This document shows positions 41,432-50,514 of a stretch of DNA of 64,000 bases, piece by piece. The notes below the pieces were generated by a model. That model had not been told where the DNA came from. It did no database searches and saw only the letters and a program-made list of their open reading frames with translations. A program made the translations under genes and the position numbers. Positions within the stretch are counted from its first letter, which is position 1. Every line of letters begins with the position of its first letter. The stretch comes from an uncultured Eubacteriales bacterium (GTDB lineage Bacteria; Bacillota; Clostridia; TANB77; CAG-508). The stretch spans positions 1 through 64,000 of the forward strand of contig CABUJR010000008.1 of the NCBI GenBank assembly GCA_902492015.1, read 5' to 3'.

Positions 41432-43771
41432 TTATTTTAACTCAACTATTGTAACCCCCATTTCACCTTCGCCAAAGGTTCCAAGTCTGAAGCTTTTTAC
41501 ATGAGGATGATTTTTTAAAAATTTATGGATACCACTGCGAAGTGCACCAGTACCTTTTCCATGGATAATTCTAGTTGAAGATAAACCATTTAATGTACAA
41601 TTATCTAAAAATTTATCAATTTCAAAACAAGCTTCTTCAACAGTTTGTCCAAGAACATTAATTTCAGTTGAAATTGCTTTTGGCTTGAAAGATTTCTTAT
41701 TAGAATAATCTATTTTCACTTGTTTTTTCTCTTTTAGAGAATTTCTTGATATATCTAATTCTTGAACTTCAAAAAACATTTTTCCAAGAGGTAATTGTAC
41801 TTGAATTTTACCTTCTTTAGAAATAGATAGGACAGTACCATCTTGTTTTAGCTTTTTTACAAATACTTCCATACCAACTTTTAATTGGTCTAAAGTTATT
41901 GAAGAAGAGGTATCAGAAGAATTTGTAATATTTAAATCATCAATTTTTTGATTTAATCTATTTCTTAATTTATTAGAAGTTTTATTATTAGAAGAATTTT
42001 CTATTTCTTTTATAATTTTATTTGCATCTTCTTTAGCTGATATTAAAATATCTCTAGCTTGCTCTTTGGCTTTATTTATAATATCTTTTTCTTTATTTTC
42101 AAGCTTTGAAAAATCAACTTCAAGAGAGCTTTTTAAATTTTCAATTCTTTTAGAATTTTCCAAAGTTTTTTGTTTTTCTTGTTCGATAGCTCTTTTGTCT
42201 TCATAAATGTTAGTAAGCAATTCTTCAATATTTATTTTATCTGTATCAATGAATTCTTTAGCTCTATCAAGTATTTCTTCTGGAATTCCTAGCTTTCGAC
42301 TAATTGCAAAAGCATTACTAGCTCCAGGAACACCAAGTAAAAGTTTGTAGGTAGGAGATAGAGTTTCAATATCAAATTCAACACTTGCATTTTCAAAACC
42401 TTCTGTAGTTAATGCAAAATGTTTGATTTCAGGATAATGTGTTGTTGATAATGTTAAACAATTTATTGAATTAAGTTTTTCTAAAATACTTATTGCTAAA
42501 CTAGATCCTTCAACAGGGTCAGTACCAGAACCAAGTTCATCTATAAGTACAAAACTATTTTCAGTTGCTTCTTTTAAAATATTGGCAATATTAGTAATAT
42601 GAGAAGAGAATGTACTTAGAGAATCAGCTATGCTTTGGTCATCACCAATATCAGCAAAAATATTATCAGCAATATAGACACAGCTTCCTTCTTTTGCTGT
42701 TATATGAAGACCGCTCATTGCCATTAGCATTAGTATACCTGCTGTTTTTAAAGTTACTGTTTTTCCTCCAGTATTTGGTCCAGTTATTATTAAAGTATTA
42801 TATTTGTCACCAATAGGAATTGTATTTTTTACAGCAATATTTTTACTAATTAATGGGTGCCAAGCATTAATTAAATTAATAATTTTTTTATCGCTTATAA
42901 TTGGCTCTGAAGCATCTAAGAAATTTGAATATTTTGCTTTTGCAAAAATGAAATCTATAAGTCCAATTAAATTAACATCATTTTCTAGATTTGGAATAAT
43001 GTCAAAAAATAATGAAGAAAGTTTTTGTAAAATTTTTTCTATTTCAATTTGCTCTTCATTTTTTAAGTTGTTTAAATCATTATTTAAATCAAAAATTGAT
43101 ATAGGTTCAATAAATACAGTTGAACCACTAGAAGAAATATCATGTATAAACCCTTTAATTTCTTGGCGATATTCATTTTTTACAGGAATAACGAAACGCC
43201 CGCTTCTCATTGTAATAACTGCTTCTTGTATATATTTAGAATGTAAAAAAGAATTCAATTTTGAACGTATTTCTTGTTCTTTATTTCTTAAATTTTTTCT
43301 AATATTTGATAGTTCTTTTGAAGCAGTATCTGAAATAGTGTTTTCATCAATAATAGCTGAATTTATTGATTTTTCAATAGATGGATTTATATATAAGTTA
43401 TTAAATAAATTGGTAAGATTTACAAATTCAGACATATCAATTTCTGTACTAAAAAAATAGTCTTTTAAATTAGCTGATGTTTTTAAAATATTTGATAAAT
43501 CTAATAATTGATTAATATTTAAAAATAAACCACTATTTAATTTTTTTATATGTGATGTGATATTTTCAATTTCAGATATTGGAGCAGAACCTTTTCTATA
43601 CAAAAGTATAGAAGCTTCTGTAGTTTGCTTTTGAGCTTTAACAATTTCAGATTTATTTTCTAAAGGTTTTAAATTATTTGCATATTCTTTACCAATAAAA
43701 GTAATGGCATAATCTTTTAATATATCACAAATTTTATTAAATTCTAATTTTTCTAATGTTTTTAAATTCAT
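41432..43771 (-). CDS. mutS2: Endonuclease MutS2
   Basis: A 779-aa protein. MutS core/lever domains are followed by an ATPase domain with Walker A GPNTGGKTVTLKT and Walker B FVLIDELGSGTDPVEGSSLA. A coiled coil lies at about 510-620. The C-terminal Smr nuclease domain (about 705-779) has RIIHGKGTGALRSGIH. It has the MutS2 layout, lacking the mismatch-recognition domain. It acts on recombination intermediates or collided ribosomes. Confidence 0.96.
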   Translation of the reverse strand: MNLKTLEKLEFNKICDILKDYAITFIGKEYANNLKPLENKSEIVKAQKQTTEASILLYRKGSAPISEIENITSHIKKLNSGLFLNINQLLDLSNILKTSANLKDYFFSTEIDMSEFVNLTNLFNNLYINPSIEKSINSAIIDENTISDTASKELSNIRKNLRNKEQEIRSKLNSFLHSKYIQEAVITMRSGRFVIPVKNEYRQEIKGFIHDISSSGSTVFIEPISIFDLNNDLNNLKNEEQIEIEKILQKLSSLFFDIIPNLENDVNLIGLIDFIFAKAKYSNFLDASEPIISDKKIINLINAWHPLISKNIAVKNTIPIGDKYNTLIITGPNTGGKTVTLKTAGILMLMAMSGLHITAKEGSCVYIADNIFADIGDDQSIADSLSTFSSHITNIANILKEATENSFVLIDELGSGTDPVEGSSLAISILEKLNSINCLTLSTTHYPEIKHFALTTEGFENASVEFDIETLSPTYKLLLGVPGASNAFAISRKLGIPEEILDRAKEFIDTDKINIEELLTNIYEDKRAIEQEKQKTLENSKRIENLKSSLEVDFSKLENKEKDIINKAKEQARDILISAKEDANKIIKEIENSSNNKTSNKLRNRLNQKIDDLNITNSSDTSSSITLDQLKVGMEVFVKKLKQDGTVLSISKEGKIQVQLPLGKMFFEVQELDISRNSLKEKKQVKIDYSNKKSFKPKAISTEINVLGQTVEEACFEIDKFLDNCTLNGLSSTRIIHGKGTGALRSGIHKFLKNHPHVKSFRLGTFGEGEMGVTIVELK

Positions 43772-44027
43772 AACAAATCCTTTAAATAATTAAATTTTAC
43801 GCATATTATAATAACATAAAATTGTAGAAAAATAAAGGCTTTATCATATAAAAGATATGCTTTTAAAGCTTAATATATAAAATGTAATAAATGATTAAAG
43901 GTATAAATGATAAAATAATTAACCAATTTTCGCCATTTTTTTAATTGAATAAAATGATAGGTTATATATAATAGCTATTGATTTTATGTATCTTTTTGAA
44001 TACAATACTCATAATAAGGAGAAAGAA

Positions 44028-44516
44028 ATGCTAGTAACACAAATAAGAAGTATACTAAGAAATAAAGTTAATAGAATATATATAATTCTATCTTCTATTT
44101 TTTTCATAGTGCTAAATTTAGGGATAAATTTTCAAACAGTTTTAGATATATATTGTAATATAAAAGTTTATAAAGCTTTTATATTTGAAATTATTAAATA
44201 TATTGTTATATTAATAATATCTATTATGTATTTCTTAAGTTATAGAAAAATTATAAAAAATGAATTAATAAATATGAAGATACTTAGAAGTAATGGATAT
44301 TCAAATAAGCAAATACAAAAAATAATGTTTTTTAGTTTATCTTTGATAACAATAATGGGAGATATAATAGCATTTGGTGTATTAAGCTTTATACTATATA
44401 TTAAAAATTTAAGTATTTTTGATTATGTAAATATTCGTATTTTCTCAATTAATTTATTAACTGTTATGATTCCATTAAGTGTAAATATTATTACAAAATT
44501 AAAGAAAGTTAATTAA
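44028..44516 (+). CDS. Small FtsX/MacB-like membrane protein (partial permease fold)
   Basis: The ATG at 44028 follows AAGGAGA, giving 162 aa. It has four membrane segments; MKILRSNGYSNKQIQKIMFFSLSLI after the second resembles the coupling segment of FtsX-type permeases. It is far shorter than a full permease and has no ATPase partner nearby, so it may be a relic or a stand-alone protein. Function unknown. Confidence 0.6.
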   Translation: MLVTQIRSILRNKVNRIYIILSSIFFIVLNLGINFQTVLDIYCNIKVYKAFIFEIIKYIVILIISIMYFLSYRKIIKNELINMKILRSNGYSNKQIQKIMFFSLSLITIMGDIIAFGVLSFILYIKNLSIFDYVNIRIFSINLLTVMIPLSVNIITKLKKVN

Positions 44517-44695
44517 TATAAACTATTAAGATAATAGAATAATATAAGCAAGAAGACACTTATTTTGTATATGTTTTCTATGCTTATATTGCTAGTTGAC
44601 AAAAATTATTTATTGAAATAAAATTTCAATAAATAATAGAAAAAGATAAAATATAGTATTTATAAAACTCAAATAAAATACTTAAAGGAGAAAAA

Positions 44696-45574
44696 ATGAT
44701 CGATTTACATATTCATAGTACATATTCAGATGGAACTTATTCAGTAAAAGAGATATTAGAAAAAGCGGAAAAGTTAAAACTAAAATATATTTCAATAACA
44801 GATCATGATAATGCCAAAGCTTATGAAGAACTAAAAGAAATTGATGTAAAAAAATATTTTTCAGGAAAAATTATACCAGGTATTGAAATTAAGACGTTTT
44901 ATAAAGGAAGAATTTTAGATTTATTAGGATATAATATAGATACAATAAAAATGCAAGGTTGGCTTAATGAATTTTATAAGGATAAGAAAAGAGAAGATAT
45001 ACAATTAAAATATTTTGACCATTTATATAAAGCATGTATAAAAACAAATCTAAAAATGACAGACAAAGCTAATTTTGAATGGAATCCTAAAAAAGATTGG
45101 GCAACACTTGAGATTTATTACGATATAAAAAAATATGAGGAAAATAAAGAAAAAGTTCCAGAAGATTTTTGGGAGGACTTTTCAAACTTTAGTAAAAAAT
45201 ATTGTGCAGATTTTAATAGTGATTTTTATATTGACAAGTCAAATGATTATCCTAAATTAGAAGATGCTATAGAGAAAATACATGAATGCAACGGAAAAGC
45301 AATTATTGCTCATGTATTTATATATAAATGGGCAAAAGATAAAGTTGCTTTTATAAATGATTTGAAAAATAATTACAAAATTGACGGTTTTGAATGTTAT
45401 CATAGTAATTTTTCAGAAACTGAAATTGATTATATGTGTAAATATTGTATAGAGAATAATTTATTAATGTCAGGTGGAAGTGATTGCCATGGAGAAAATA
45501 AGCCTGGAATTAATTTAGCTGTTGGAAGAGGAAACTTAAATATTAGCGAGGAAATAATAAAAAACTGGATATAA
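44696..45574 (+). CDS. PHP-domain phosphoesterase
   Basis: A 292-aa protein. DLHIHSTYSDGTYSVKE at the N-terminus, ITDHDN near 38 and GIEIKTFY near 62 are PHP metal ligands, with SGGSDCHGENKP near 260 completing the site. It resembles RNase AM/YciV-type phosphatases acting on nucleotides or 5' RNA ends. AAAGGAG precedes the start. A 48-aa membrane peptide gene follows. Confidence 0.85.
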   Translation: MIDLHIHSTYSDGTYSVKEILEKAEKLKLKYISITDHDNAKAYEELKEIDVKKYFSGKIIPGIEIKTFYKGRILDLLGYNIDTIKMQGWLNEFYKDKKREDIQLKYFDHLYKACIKTNLKMTDKANFEWNPKKDWATLEIYYDIKKYEENKEKVPEDFWEDFSNFSKKYCADFNSDFYIDKSNDYPKLEDAIEKIHECNGKAIIAHVFIYKWAKDKVAFINDLKNNYKIDGFECYHSNFSETEIDYMCKYCIENNLLMSGGSDCHGENKPGINLAVGRGNLNISEEIIKNWI

Positions 45575-45615
45575 ACATATAAAATCTGCAAAACTTTTTA
45601 ATAAAAGGAGAAAAA

Positions 45616-45762
45616 ATGAAAAAAGTTTTTGTATTAATTATAGCTGTAAGTTTAGGTTTACTATTTACTGTATATTTTTTTGCAACGCAAAAGCCATTAA
45701 GAAAACATGAAGAATTGGAAAATGTTTTTATAGAAGAAAAAGATAAAGAAGAAAATATTTAA
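45616..45762 (+). CDS. Small single-pass membrane protein (48 aa)
   Basis: MKKVFVLIIAVSLGLLFTVY forms one membrane helix, followed by a charged tail rich in Glu and Lys ending EEKDKEENI. AAAGGAG lies 6 bases before the ATG. It is 41 bases after the PHP gene and probably co-transcribed. No family is recognised. Confidence 0.65.
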   Translation: MKKVFVLIIAVSLGLLFTVYFFATQKPLRKHEELENVFIEEKDKEENI

Positions 45763-45848
45763 AAACTAAAATAGTAGATACAACTTTTTAATATATTGGA
45801 ATATAAAATAAAAAAGTCCTCTAAACTTTTATTATATAAAGGAACAAT

Positions 45849-45955
45849 AAATATTGTACACAAATTTTATTTTATAAAATTTGTCACTAAAACAAAAACG
45901 TGGACATTATAAAATTTTTTTCAATTTTTATAATATTCACGTTTGTTCTTTTATT
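45849..45955 (+). repeat. Dispersed hairpin repeat A, copy 2
   Basis: AAATATTGTACACAAATTTT, an A/T hairpin, TTGTCACTA, then ACAAAAACGTGGACATTATA with TATAATATTCACGTTTGTT. It has the same order as 9900-10013, with compensating changes in the main stem. Confidence 0.6.
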
Positions 45956-45983
45956 ACTATAAATTAATATATTTATATGATTA

Positions 45984-46892
45984 TTATAATTCATTTAAAG
46001 CTTCTACAATTTGATTCATTATGAATTCATCTATTTTGACACCTCTATTACTTAAACCATTTAAAGTAGTACCACCATGTATTCCAATAACTTCATTGGT
46101 AGTGTTTAATAAGGCAGCTCCACTTTGACCATCAGAGGTGTCTATTGTGTATTCAAGAATTTTTCCAAAAGCAGTATCTATTTTTCCAGTAGCTATATAT
46201 TGAAAAAAATAGTTGGCATAAAAATTATCTCGTTCTATTTTATGAGGATATCCTATAATTTTGGCATCCAAACCAAATAAATCTAAATAATTTGAATATC
46301 TTCTAACACTTAGCCATCCTGAATCGTTTCCTATTTTATCATTTAAAACAACTACAGCCCAGTCATAGTCAAAAGAATTATTTAAAGTTGTTAAATCAGA
46401 AGAACCGTTAGTATCTAACCATTCTTGAGCTAAATAGATTGTTTTGACTACAGATGAGCCAAAAGGTTTATTTCCACGATAATATCCAGGAGATACAGTA
46501 ATATTATTAAAAAGTCCACCTAAATTAGATTGATAAACACTATGAGCAGAAGTTATCGCTACTTTAGGACCAATCATTGTGGCTGTTGAAATTATTGAAG
46601 TATTATCATAATTATTGGTTCCTTCTATTCTACAAATAGTAGAATATGGAAAAATTGTTGTGTCTATAACTTGTTCTCTAGTATCAGAGGCAAATACAGT
46701 TCTTGTAATAGGTGTAACTTGAGAAGCTGGAGTAGTAAGTGTAGTTTGAGTGGAATTTACAGGACAAGATGTAATTTCTCCAGTTTGTGCATCAATTTTT
46801 ATTAAATTAACGTTGTCAGTTGCTAATGATGAAGTAGAATAAATTAAAGTAATGAAACATAATGTTATAAATAAATAAAAAACTTTTTTCAT
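45984..46892 (-). CDS. Secreted V8-like serine protease
   Basis: The ATG at 46892 follows AAAGGAG, giving about 302 aa. A signal peptide (MKKVFYLFITLCFITLIYST) and a pro-region are followed by a chymotrypsin-fold domain. The catalytic His is in TSAHSVYQ, Asp in SFDYDWAVVVL and Ser in TSDGQSGAAL, with GIHGG near the end. It is a family S1B glutamyl-endopeptidase-like protease. The stop lies 29 bases after repeat A copy 2. Co-directional with the Ig-like protein upstream. Confidence 0.9.
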   Translation of the reverse strand: MKKVFYLFITLCFITLIYSTSSLATDNVNLIKIDAQTGEITSCPVNSTQTTLTTPASQVTPITRTVFASDTREQVIDTTIFPYSTICRIEGTNNYDNTSIISTATMIGPKVAITSAHSVYQSNLGGLFNNITVSPGYYRGNKPFGSSVVKTIYLAQEWLDTNGSSDLTTLNNSFDYDWAVVVLNDKIGNDSGWLSVRRYSNYLDLFGLDAKIIGYPHKIERDNFYANYFFQYIATGKIDTAFGKILEYTIDTSDGQSGAALLNTTNEVIGIHGGTTLNGLSNRGVKIDEFIMNQIVEALNEL

Positions 46893-46911
46893 AAAAACTC
46901 CTTTCAAATTA

Positions 46912-47565
46912 TTAATCTATAGTAAATTCTAAAGAAATATCTTTTTCTTGAAAAACTAAATTTGAACGCAAATGTATATTTAATCTGTAAAAACCATTTG
47001 AAAGCTCTCCACAAAAAGGAAACCAATTTACGTCTAATTCTAACGGAGTGCTTTTTTCTATATAAAAGAATTCGGAATTACTGGTTTCATATCCATATAA
47101 TGGTTTAGTTATAATATGAATCCAATTATTATTTTCAAGTTTTTCTATAGAAAAATTGTGTTGGTGATAATATGACAAATCATTGTTATTGGTTATAGAA
47201 ATAATTAATCCAGAATTTGAAATAGAGTTTTCTTTTATATTTATGTTAATGTTATCTATTTCGAAGTTATCATACTGTTCTTGAAGTGGATTTTCAATTA
47301 TAGTATTATTAGAAATTAAATTATTTTGTTCAATTTCTATATTAGAAGGAATAAAACCAGGTAAAAAATCAGGAACTGTATTAAAGTCTATACTAGAAGA
47401 ATTAGAGATTTTTAAATCTGCCGAAGTAGAAGTGCTTTCTTGAGAATTAAAGTTGTTTGAATTAGCAGAATTTGTAGTATATTTAGCTATTTCATATATA
47501 AATGTTGAAATAATTATAATTCCAAATATAATAAGAAAAATAAGAATAAATTTAAATTTTTTCAT
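46912..47565 (-). CDS. Membrane-anchored protein with bacterial Ig-like domain
   Basis: The ATG at 47565 follows AAGGAG, giving 217 aa. One N-terminal membrane segment (FILIFLIIFGIIIISTF) is followed by a Ser/Asn-rich linker. A C-terminal beta domain (about 110-217) carries GLIISITNNNDLSYYHQHNFSIEKLENNNW and ELSNGFYRLNIHL, the pattern of Big_14-type Ig-like domains. It is 19 bases upstream of the protease gene and probably co-expressed. Perhaps a surface partner or lipoprotein-like protein. Confidence 0.7.
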   Translation of the reverse strand: MKKFKFILIFLIIFGIIIISTFIYEIAKYTTNSANSNNFNSQESTSTSADLKISNSSSIDFNTVPDFLPGFIPSNIEIEQNNLISNNTIIENPLQEQYDNFEIDNININIKENSISNSGLIISITNNNDLSYYHQHNFSIEKLENNNWIHIITKPLYGYETSNSEFFYIEKSTPLELDVNWFPFCGELSNGFYRLNIHLRSNLVFQEKDISLEFTID

Positions 47566-47731
47566 AAAAAAACTCCTTATATATAACTTATGTATAACAT
47601 ATAATATAAAATAAAGCAATATTTACTAAGTTTTGTTCATAAAAAATTTTTTAATCTATATAATTTTTAAGTATTTTGAGTAGAAAGCTGTTCTTCTATT
47701 TTTTTAAAAAGCTTTTTCATATTTAATTTTT

Positions 47732-47770
47732 TACAAAAAAAATAAAACCTCTAGTTTTACTAGAGGTTTT
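47732..47770 (-). terminator. Original tRNA(CAU) terminator at the attL side of IME2
   Basis: AAAACCTCTAGT/ACTAGAGGTTTT perfect stem directly next to the tRNA-end duplicate, followed on the minus strand by ATTTTTTTT. Confidence 0.75.
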
Positions 47771-47780
47771 GGTGCGCCCT
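47768..47780. other. attL of IME2
   Basis: TTTGGTGCGCCCT, identical to 56458-56470, where it is the 3' end of the tRNA(CAU) gene. A further GGATT match follows after three differing bases. Confidence 0.82.
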
Positions 47781-47969
47781 GACGGATTAATATATTGATA
47801 TATAAATAGAAAATTGATATTTGGAGTTGTATATGGTAATGTGAAAAATACTAATTTTAATTATTTTTCTTATTAATATGATTAAGGTAGTGAATACAAA
47901 TGTTATGTAATGTAATAATGTTGACAAACAAATTTTTTATTTGTATATTATAAATAAGGAGGGAGTAAT

Positions 47970-48590
47970 ATGAAAAAAATAACTAAATTAATAATAATAT
48001 TTATACTGATTATTATATGTGCTTTAATATTTAATATGATTAGAAATATTTATATTATCAATAAAATAAAGAATAATTCAAATAAATACTTTTCTGATAT
48101 GAATTCATATAAAGGTAAGATTGAATCTTTTTCAACTAAAATTTCTGATGATAATGTAACAGAAGAAAATATAGATAGAGAAGAGTTTTATTATAAGGAT
48201 GGAATATATCTAATAAAAAGATATTCTAAAGATAAATTGATAAATATTGAATGGAAAAATGTTAATACAAATGAACAAATTTCAAATTCTTCTAATGATG
48301 TACAGGAAGAATTTATTTATACAGATATTATGAATTTAGATTTTGTAATTAACGAAGAATTTGATAATAATAATTTAAAATTATATTTAATTAATTTTAT
48401 AAAATCTGATAAAAATAATTATATAATAACTGGCAGACAAACAGATTTTTATTTTAATAAAGAAACAGGAGTATTATCTAAATTTGATGCTAAAAATGGA
48501 CATTATGAAATATATTCGATAGATAAGAATAATGTGAATGATGAAGAATTGAAAAAGCCTGATTTAACCAGCATGCAAATTGACAATTAA
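47970..48590 (+). CDS. Hypothetical membrane-anchored cargo protein
   Basis: A 206-aa protein. One N-terminal membrane segment (LIIIFILIIICALIFNMI) is followed by an extracytoplasmic domain of about 180 aa with alternating beta-type segments and a C-terminal DLTSMQIDN. GGAGGGAG precedes the ATG. It is inside IME2 near attL and is presumably cargo. No family recognised. Confidence 0.65.
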   Translation: MKKITKLIIIFILIIICALIFNMIRNIYIINKIKNNSNKYFSDMNSYKGKIESFSTKISDDNVTEENIDREEFYYKDGIYLIKRYSKDKLINIEWKNVNTNEQISNSSNDVQEEFIYTDIMNLDFVINEEFDNNNLKLYLINFIKSDKNNYIITGRQTDFYFNKETGVLSKFDAKNGHYEIYSIDKNNVNDEELKKPDLTSMQIDN

Positions 48591-48688
48591 AAAGAACCAT
48601 GCTATAATAAAAAAAGTTTCGATATAGAAACTGAACTTTCACTTAATGAGTATTGAAATTTCATAAAAAATAATATTAAGTGAGAGTA

Positions 48689-49264
48689 GCACAAAACAAA
48701 CTTAATGAGCTTTTAGCATGTGTGGAGGTGCTTTATGAAAAAAAGAAAAGGCTTATTATCATTTATGTTGACTCTGGCATTATGCTTGAGTTTGTGCAAT
48801 GTAACAGTTTTTGCGGCTGAAGATGTCAATAATGTCAGCAATTCTGCAGAAAATGTTGCTGTAGCTGCTGATGTTATTGATTATAGTAGCGCATGGGTTC
48901 CGGCGGGTGTTACAGAAGGAAGTTTTAGAATTGAGAAAACTTTTTCTGGAACAGGACGGATTACATTTAAAGCCAGGTCAGACAATAGTTCTACAAGACC
49001 TAGAATGTGTCTTTCAATGTTTAATATGGGGGCAACTATGAGTCTGACAGGCTGGATAGATGTTCCGGCAACTGATACGGATATATATCCTACAAGCACA
49101 GTAGATGGAAAGTATAATTTATATGTTCATTATGAATTTCCGAATGGAAATCCTAATGGAACTTTTCTGATGTGTTGGATTTATCCGTAATATCCATTAA
49201 ACATAAGAAAGAATCCAAATAAATTGACTAGCAAGTAAATTAGCTTATAAGGTTTGTTTTGTGC
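48689..49264. repeat. Inverted repeats bracketing a secreted-protein gene in IME2
   Basis: GCACAAAACAAAC (48689-48701) is the exact reverse complement of 49252-49264. Similarity extends imperfectly to about 26 bp inward. The enclosed 576 bp hold one gene of less AT-rich composition. The layout is like the cassette at 12602-13182, but the repeat sequence differs. Confidence 0.5.
48735..49190 (+). CDS. Small secreted protein, IME2 cargo
   Basis: The ATG at 48735 is 6-7 bases after GGAGGTG, giving 151 aa. A signal peptide (MKKRKGLLSFMLTLALCLSL, cleavage near VFAA-ED) is followed by a mature domain of about 120 aa with strand-like segments (GSFRIEKTFSGTGRITFKA) ending MCWIYP. Composition is richer in G and C than the rest of the element. 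No family recognised; a bacteriocin-like or surface role is speculative. Confidence 0.7.
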   Translation: MKKRKGLLSFMLTLALCLSLCNVTVFAAEDVNNVSNSAENVAVAADVIDYSSAWVPAGVTEGSFRIEKTFSGTGRITFKARSDNSSTRPRMCLSMFNMGATMSLTGWIDVPATDTDIYPTSTVDGKYNLYVHYEFPNGNPNGTFLMCWIYP

Positions 49265-49286
49265 GATGAGAGGGAGCAAATTCCTC

Positions 49287-49658
49287 TCATTTTAAAATAT
49301 TTAGGATTAATTCTTCAATAAAACTTTTATTCGTAAATATATTTTCATTATATTCATATCCAAAAATTATTTCAAAATTTTTTTCACACTTTTTTATATC
49401 TCTACTATCAATAGCATATTGTATTGAACGTCTAATTTGGAATTTATTCATATTTTTAATTTGCTTACTTATAATTTCATATATATCTTCAAGTTTAATA
49501 AATTCAATATTATAATTTATTATAATTACTATTGCTAAATATATTAATTTAGCTCCTTGATTACTTGTTTTAATTCCAAGTTTTCTTAATATATTATAGA
49601 TTTCAAGAACTAATTTCTTTTTATTTAATTTCTTATTATCACAAATTTGACTATCCAA
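49287..49658 (-). CDS. Solo Spo0A C-terminal-domain DNA-binding protein (IME2)
   Basis: A 123-aa protein; TTG start 49658 after AAGGGGGG. It has the same fold as the IME1 protein: LRKLGIKTSNQGAKLIYLAI, then MNKFQIRRSIQYAIDSRDI in the recognition region, and FEIIFGYEYNENIFTNKSFIEEL at the end. No receiver domain. The N-terminus begins with a short basic extension. It lies downstream of the structured RNA in the same direction, as in IME1. Confidence 0.83.
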   Translation of the reverse strand: MDSQICDNKKLNKKKLVLEIYNILRKLGIKTSNQGAKLIYLAIVIIINYNIEFIKLEDIYEIISKQIKNMNKFQIRRSIQYAIDSRDIKKCEKNFEIIFGYEYNENIFTNKSFIEELILNILK

Positions 49659-49732
49659 GGTTATCCCCCCTTAAAATTGCATAAGGTTTAAACTAGTTGA
49701 ATTTTAAATTTGTGTTAGCTAACTACAGACTT

Positions 49733-49761
49733 ATTGTAGCAGATTTACATAAATAGTTCAA
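49733..49761 (-). promoter_or_regulatory. Promoter of the IME2 Spo0A_C gene
   Basis: Minus strand: TTGAAC (49756-49761), 17-bp spacer, TACAAT (49733-49738). Confidence 0.7.
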
Positions 49762-49768
49762 AAATGTA

Positions 49769-49812
49769 AAATTTGCACTGTATGCAATAGAATTTGCGTA
49801 CAGTGCAAATTT
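49769..49812. promoter_or_regulatory. Inverted-repeat operator upstream of the IME2 Spo0A_C gene
   Basis: A perfect 14-bp inverted repeat (AAATTTGCACTGTA at 49769-49782, complement at 49799-49812) lies 7 bases upstream of the -35. Architecture is the same as 7392-7439 in IME1, with a different sequence. Confidence 0.65.
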
Positions 49813-49884
49813 AGATAATAAAAATAGGCTATTTGTATAGTAAAATTAAGTACAAATTTGTAATTTTTAATATATTTCATAAAA

Positions 49885-49903
49885 TTTTGCACAGAGTGCA
49901 AAA
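49885..49903. promoter_or_regulatory. Palindromic site at the RNA terminator (IME2)
   Basis: TTTTGCAC-AGA-GTGCAAAA overlaps the RNA's T-run. It shares the TTTGCAC half-site with the inverted repeat at 49769-49812. Confidence 0.6.
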
Positions 49904-50361
49904 AAAGAAAGCACGGAGAAACTCAATTACAAAACCCCTGCTTTCTTATGTGTTTTGTGTCTTAATCACAAAACTTATATTAATCTAAACTATTGCGAGT
50001 AGTTTAGTTAATAACTTTATTATAAACAAAATCTATGTAAAAATCAATGTTTAAAAAGATTTTTGGGGGAAATTTATTTCCCCCTGTGATAAATGACTAC
50101 ACATTTATAATTGGACAACCGCCAGGGCATCCGTCCACCAATAAATAATTTCATAATTGAGTTTTCTCCTGTGCTAAATTCTTACAAGTAATAATCAACA
50201 TTGTAATACAGGAAACTAACTCAAAATAAATGTGTTAAAATCTGTATATAAAAATCAGGCACTCGCAATGCCTGATTACAATGTATATTGATAATCAAGC
50301 ATTGCTTGAATGAATGATTTAAATATTAAGACTTTAAAGTCATTCTACTACTTATTAAGTT
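49902..50361 (-). ncRNA. Long structured RNA of IME2, class not identified
   Basis: The minus-strand homologue of 6876-7307, about 460 nt. The 5' domain is nearly identical over about 90 nt (TAGAATG, TTAAAGTCTTAATATTTAAA, the CAAGCAATGCTTG hairpin). Hairpin CAGGCA/TGCCTG has loop TTGCGAG (50262-50268). The distal hairpin CTAAACTA/TAGTTTAG (49985-50007) has the complementary loop CTCGCAA. The core GGTGGACGGATGCCC (about 50121-50135) and the GGGGGAAA/TTTCCCCC hairpin are kept. The closing helix (49910-49929 with 50154-50175) has an entirely different sequence from IME1 but still pairs, with two bulges. A T-run ends it. Confidence 0.8.
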
Positions 50362-50367
50362 AAGTAT

Positions 50368-50396
50368 ATTATATCATATTTCTATCTAAAAATCAA
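50368..50396 (-). promoter_or_regulatory. Promoter of the IME2 structured RNA
   Basis: Minus strand: TTGATT (50391-50396), 17-bp spacer, TATAAT (50368-50373). TAGAATG follows at the same distance as in IME1. Confidence 0.82.
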
Positions 50397-50451
50397 AAAG
50401 AGAATAACTCTGTAATGCTTGATATTAAGCTATTTTATAACATTTCTTTTG

Positions 50452-50480
50452 TTGAAAAATTTTCTAAAATGTGGTATAAT
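50452..50480 (+). promoter_or_regulatory. Promoter of the IME2 XRE gene
   Basis: TTGAAA (50452-50457), 17-bp spacer, TATAAT (50475-50480); AAGGAG follows at 50501-50506. Confidence 0.85.
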
Positions 50481-50514
50481 TAATTGATATGTTTTATTTT
50501 AAGGAGTGATATTT

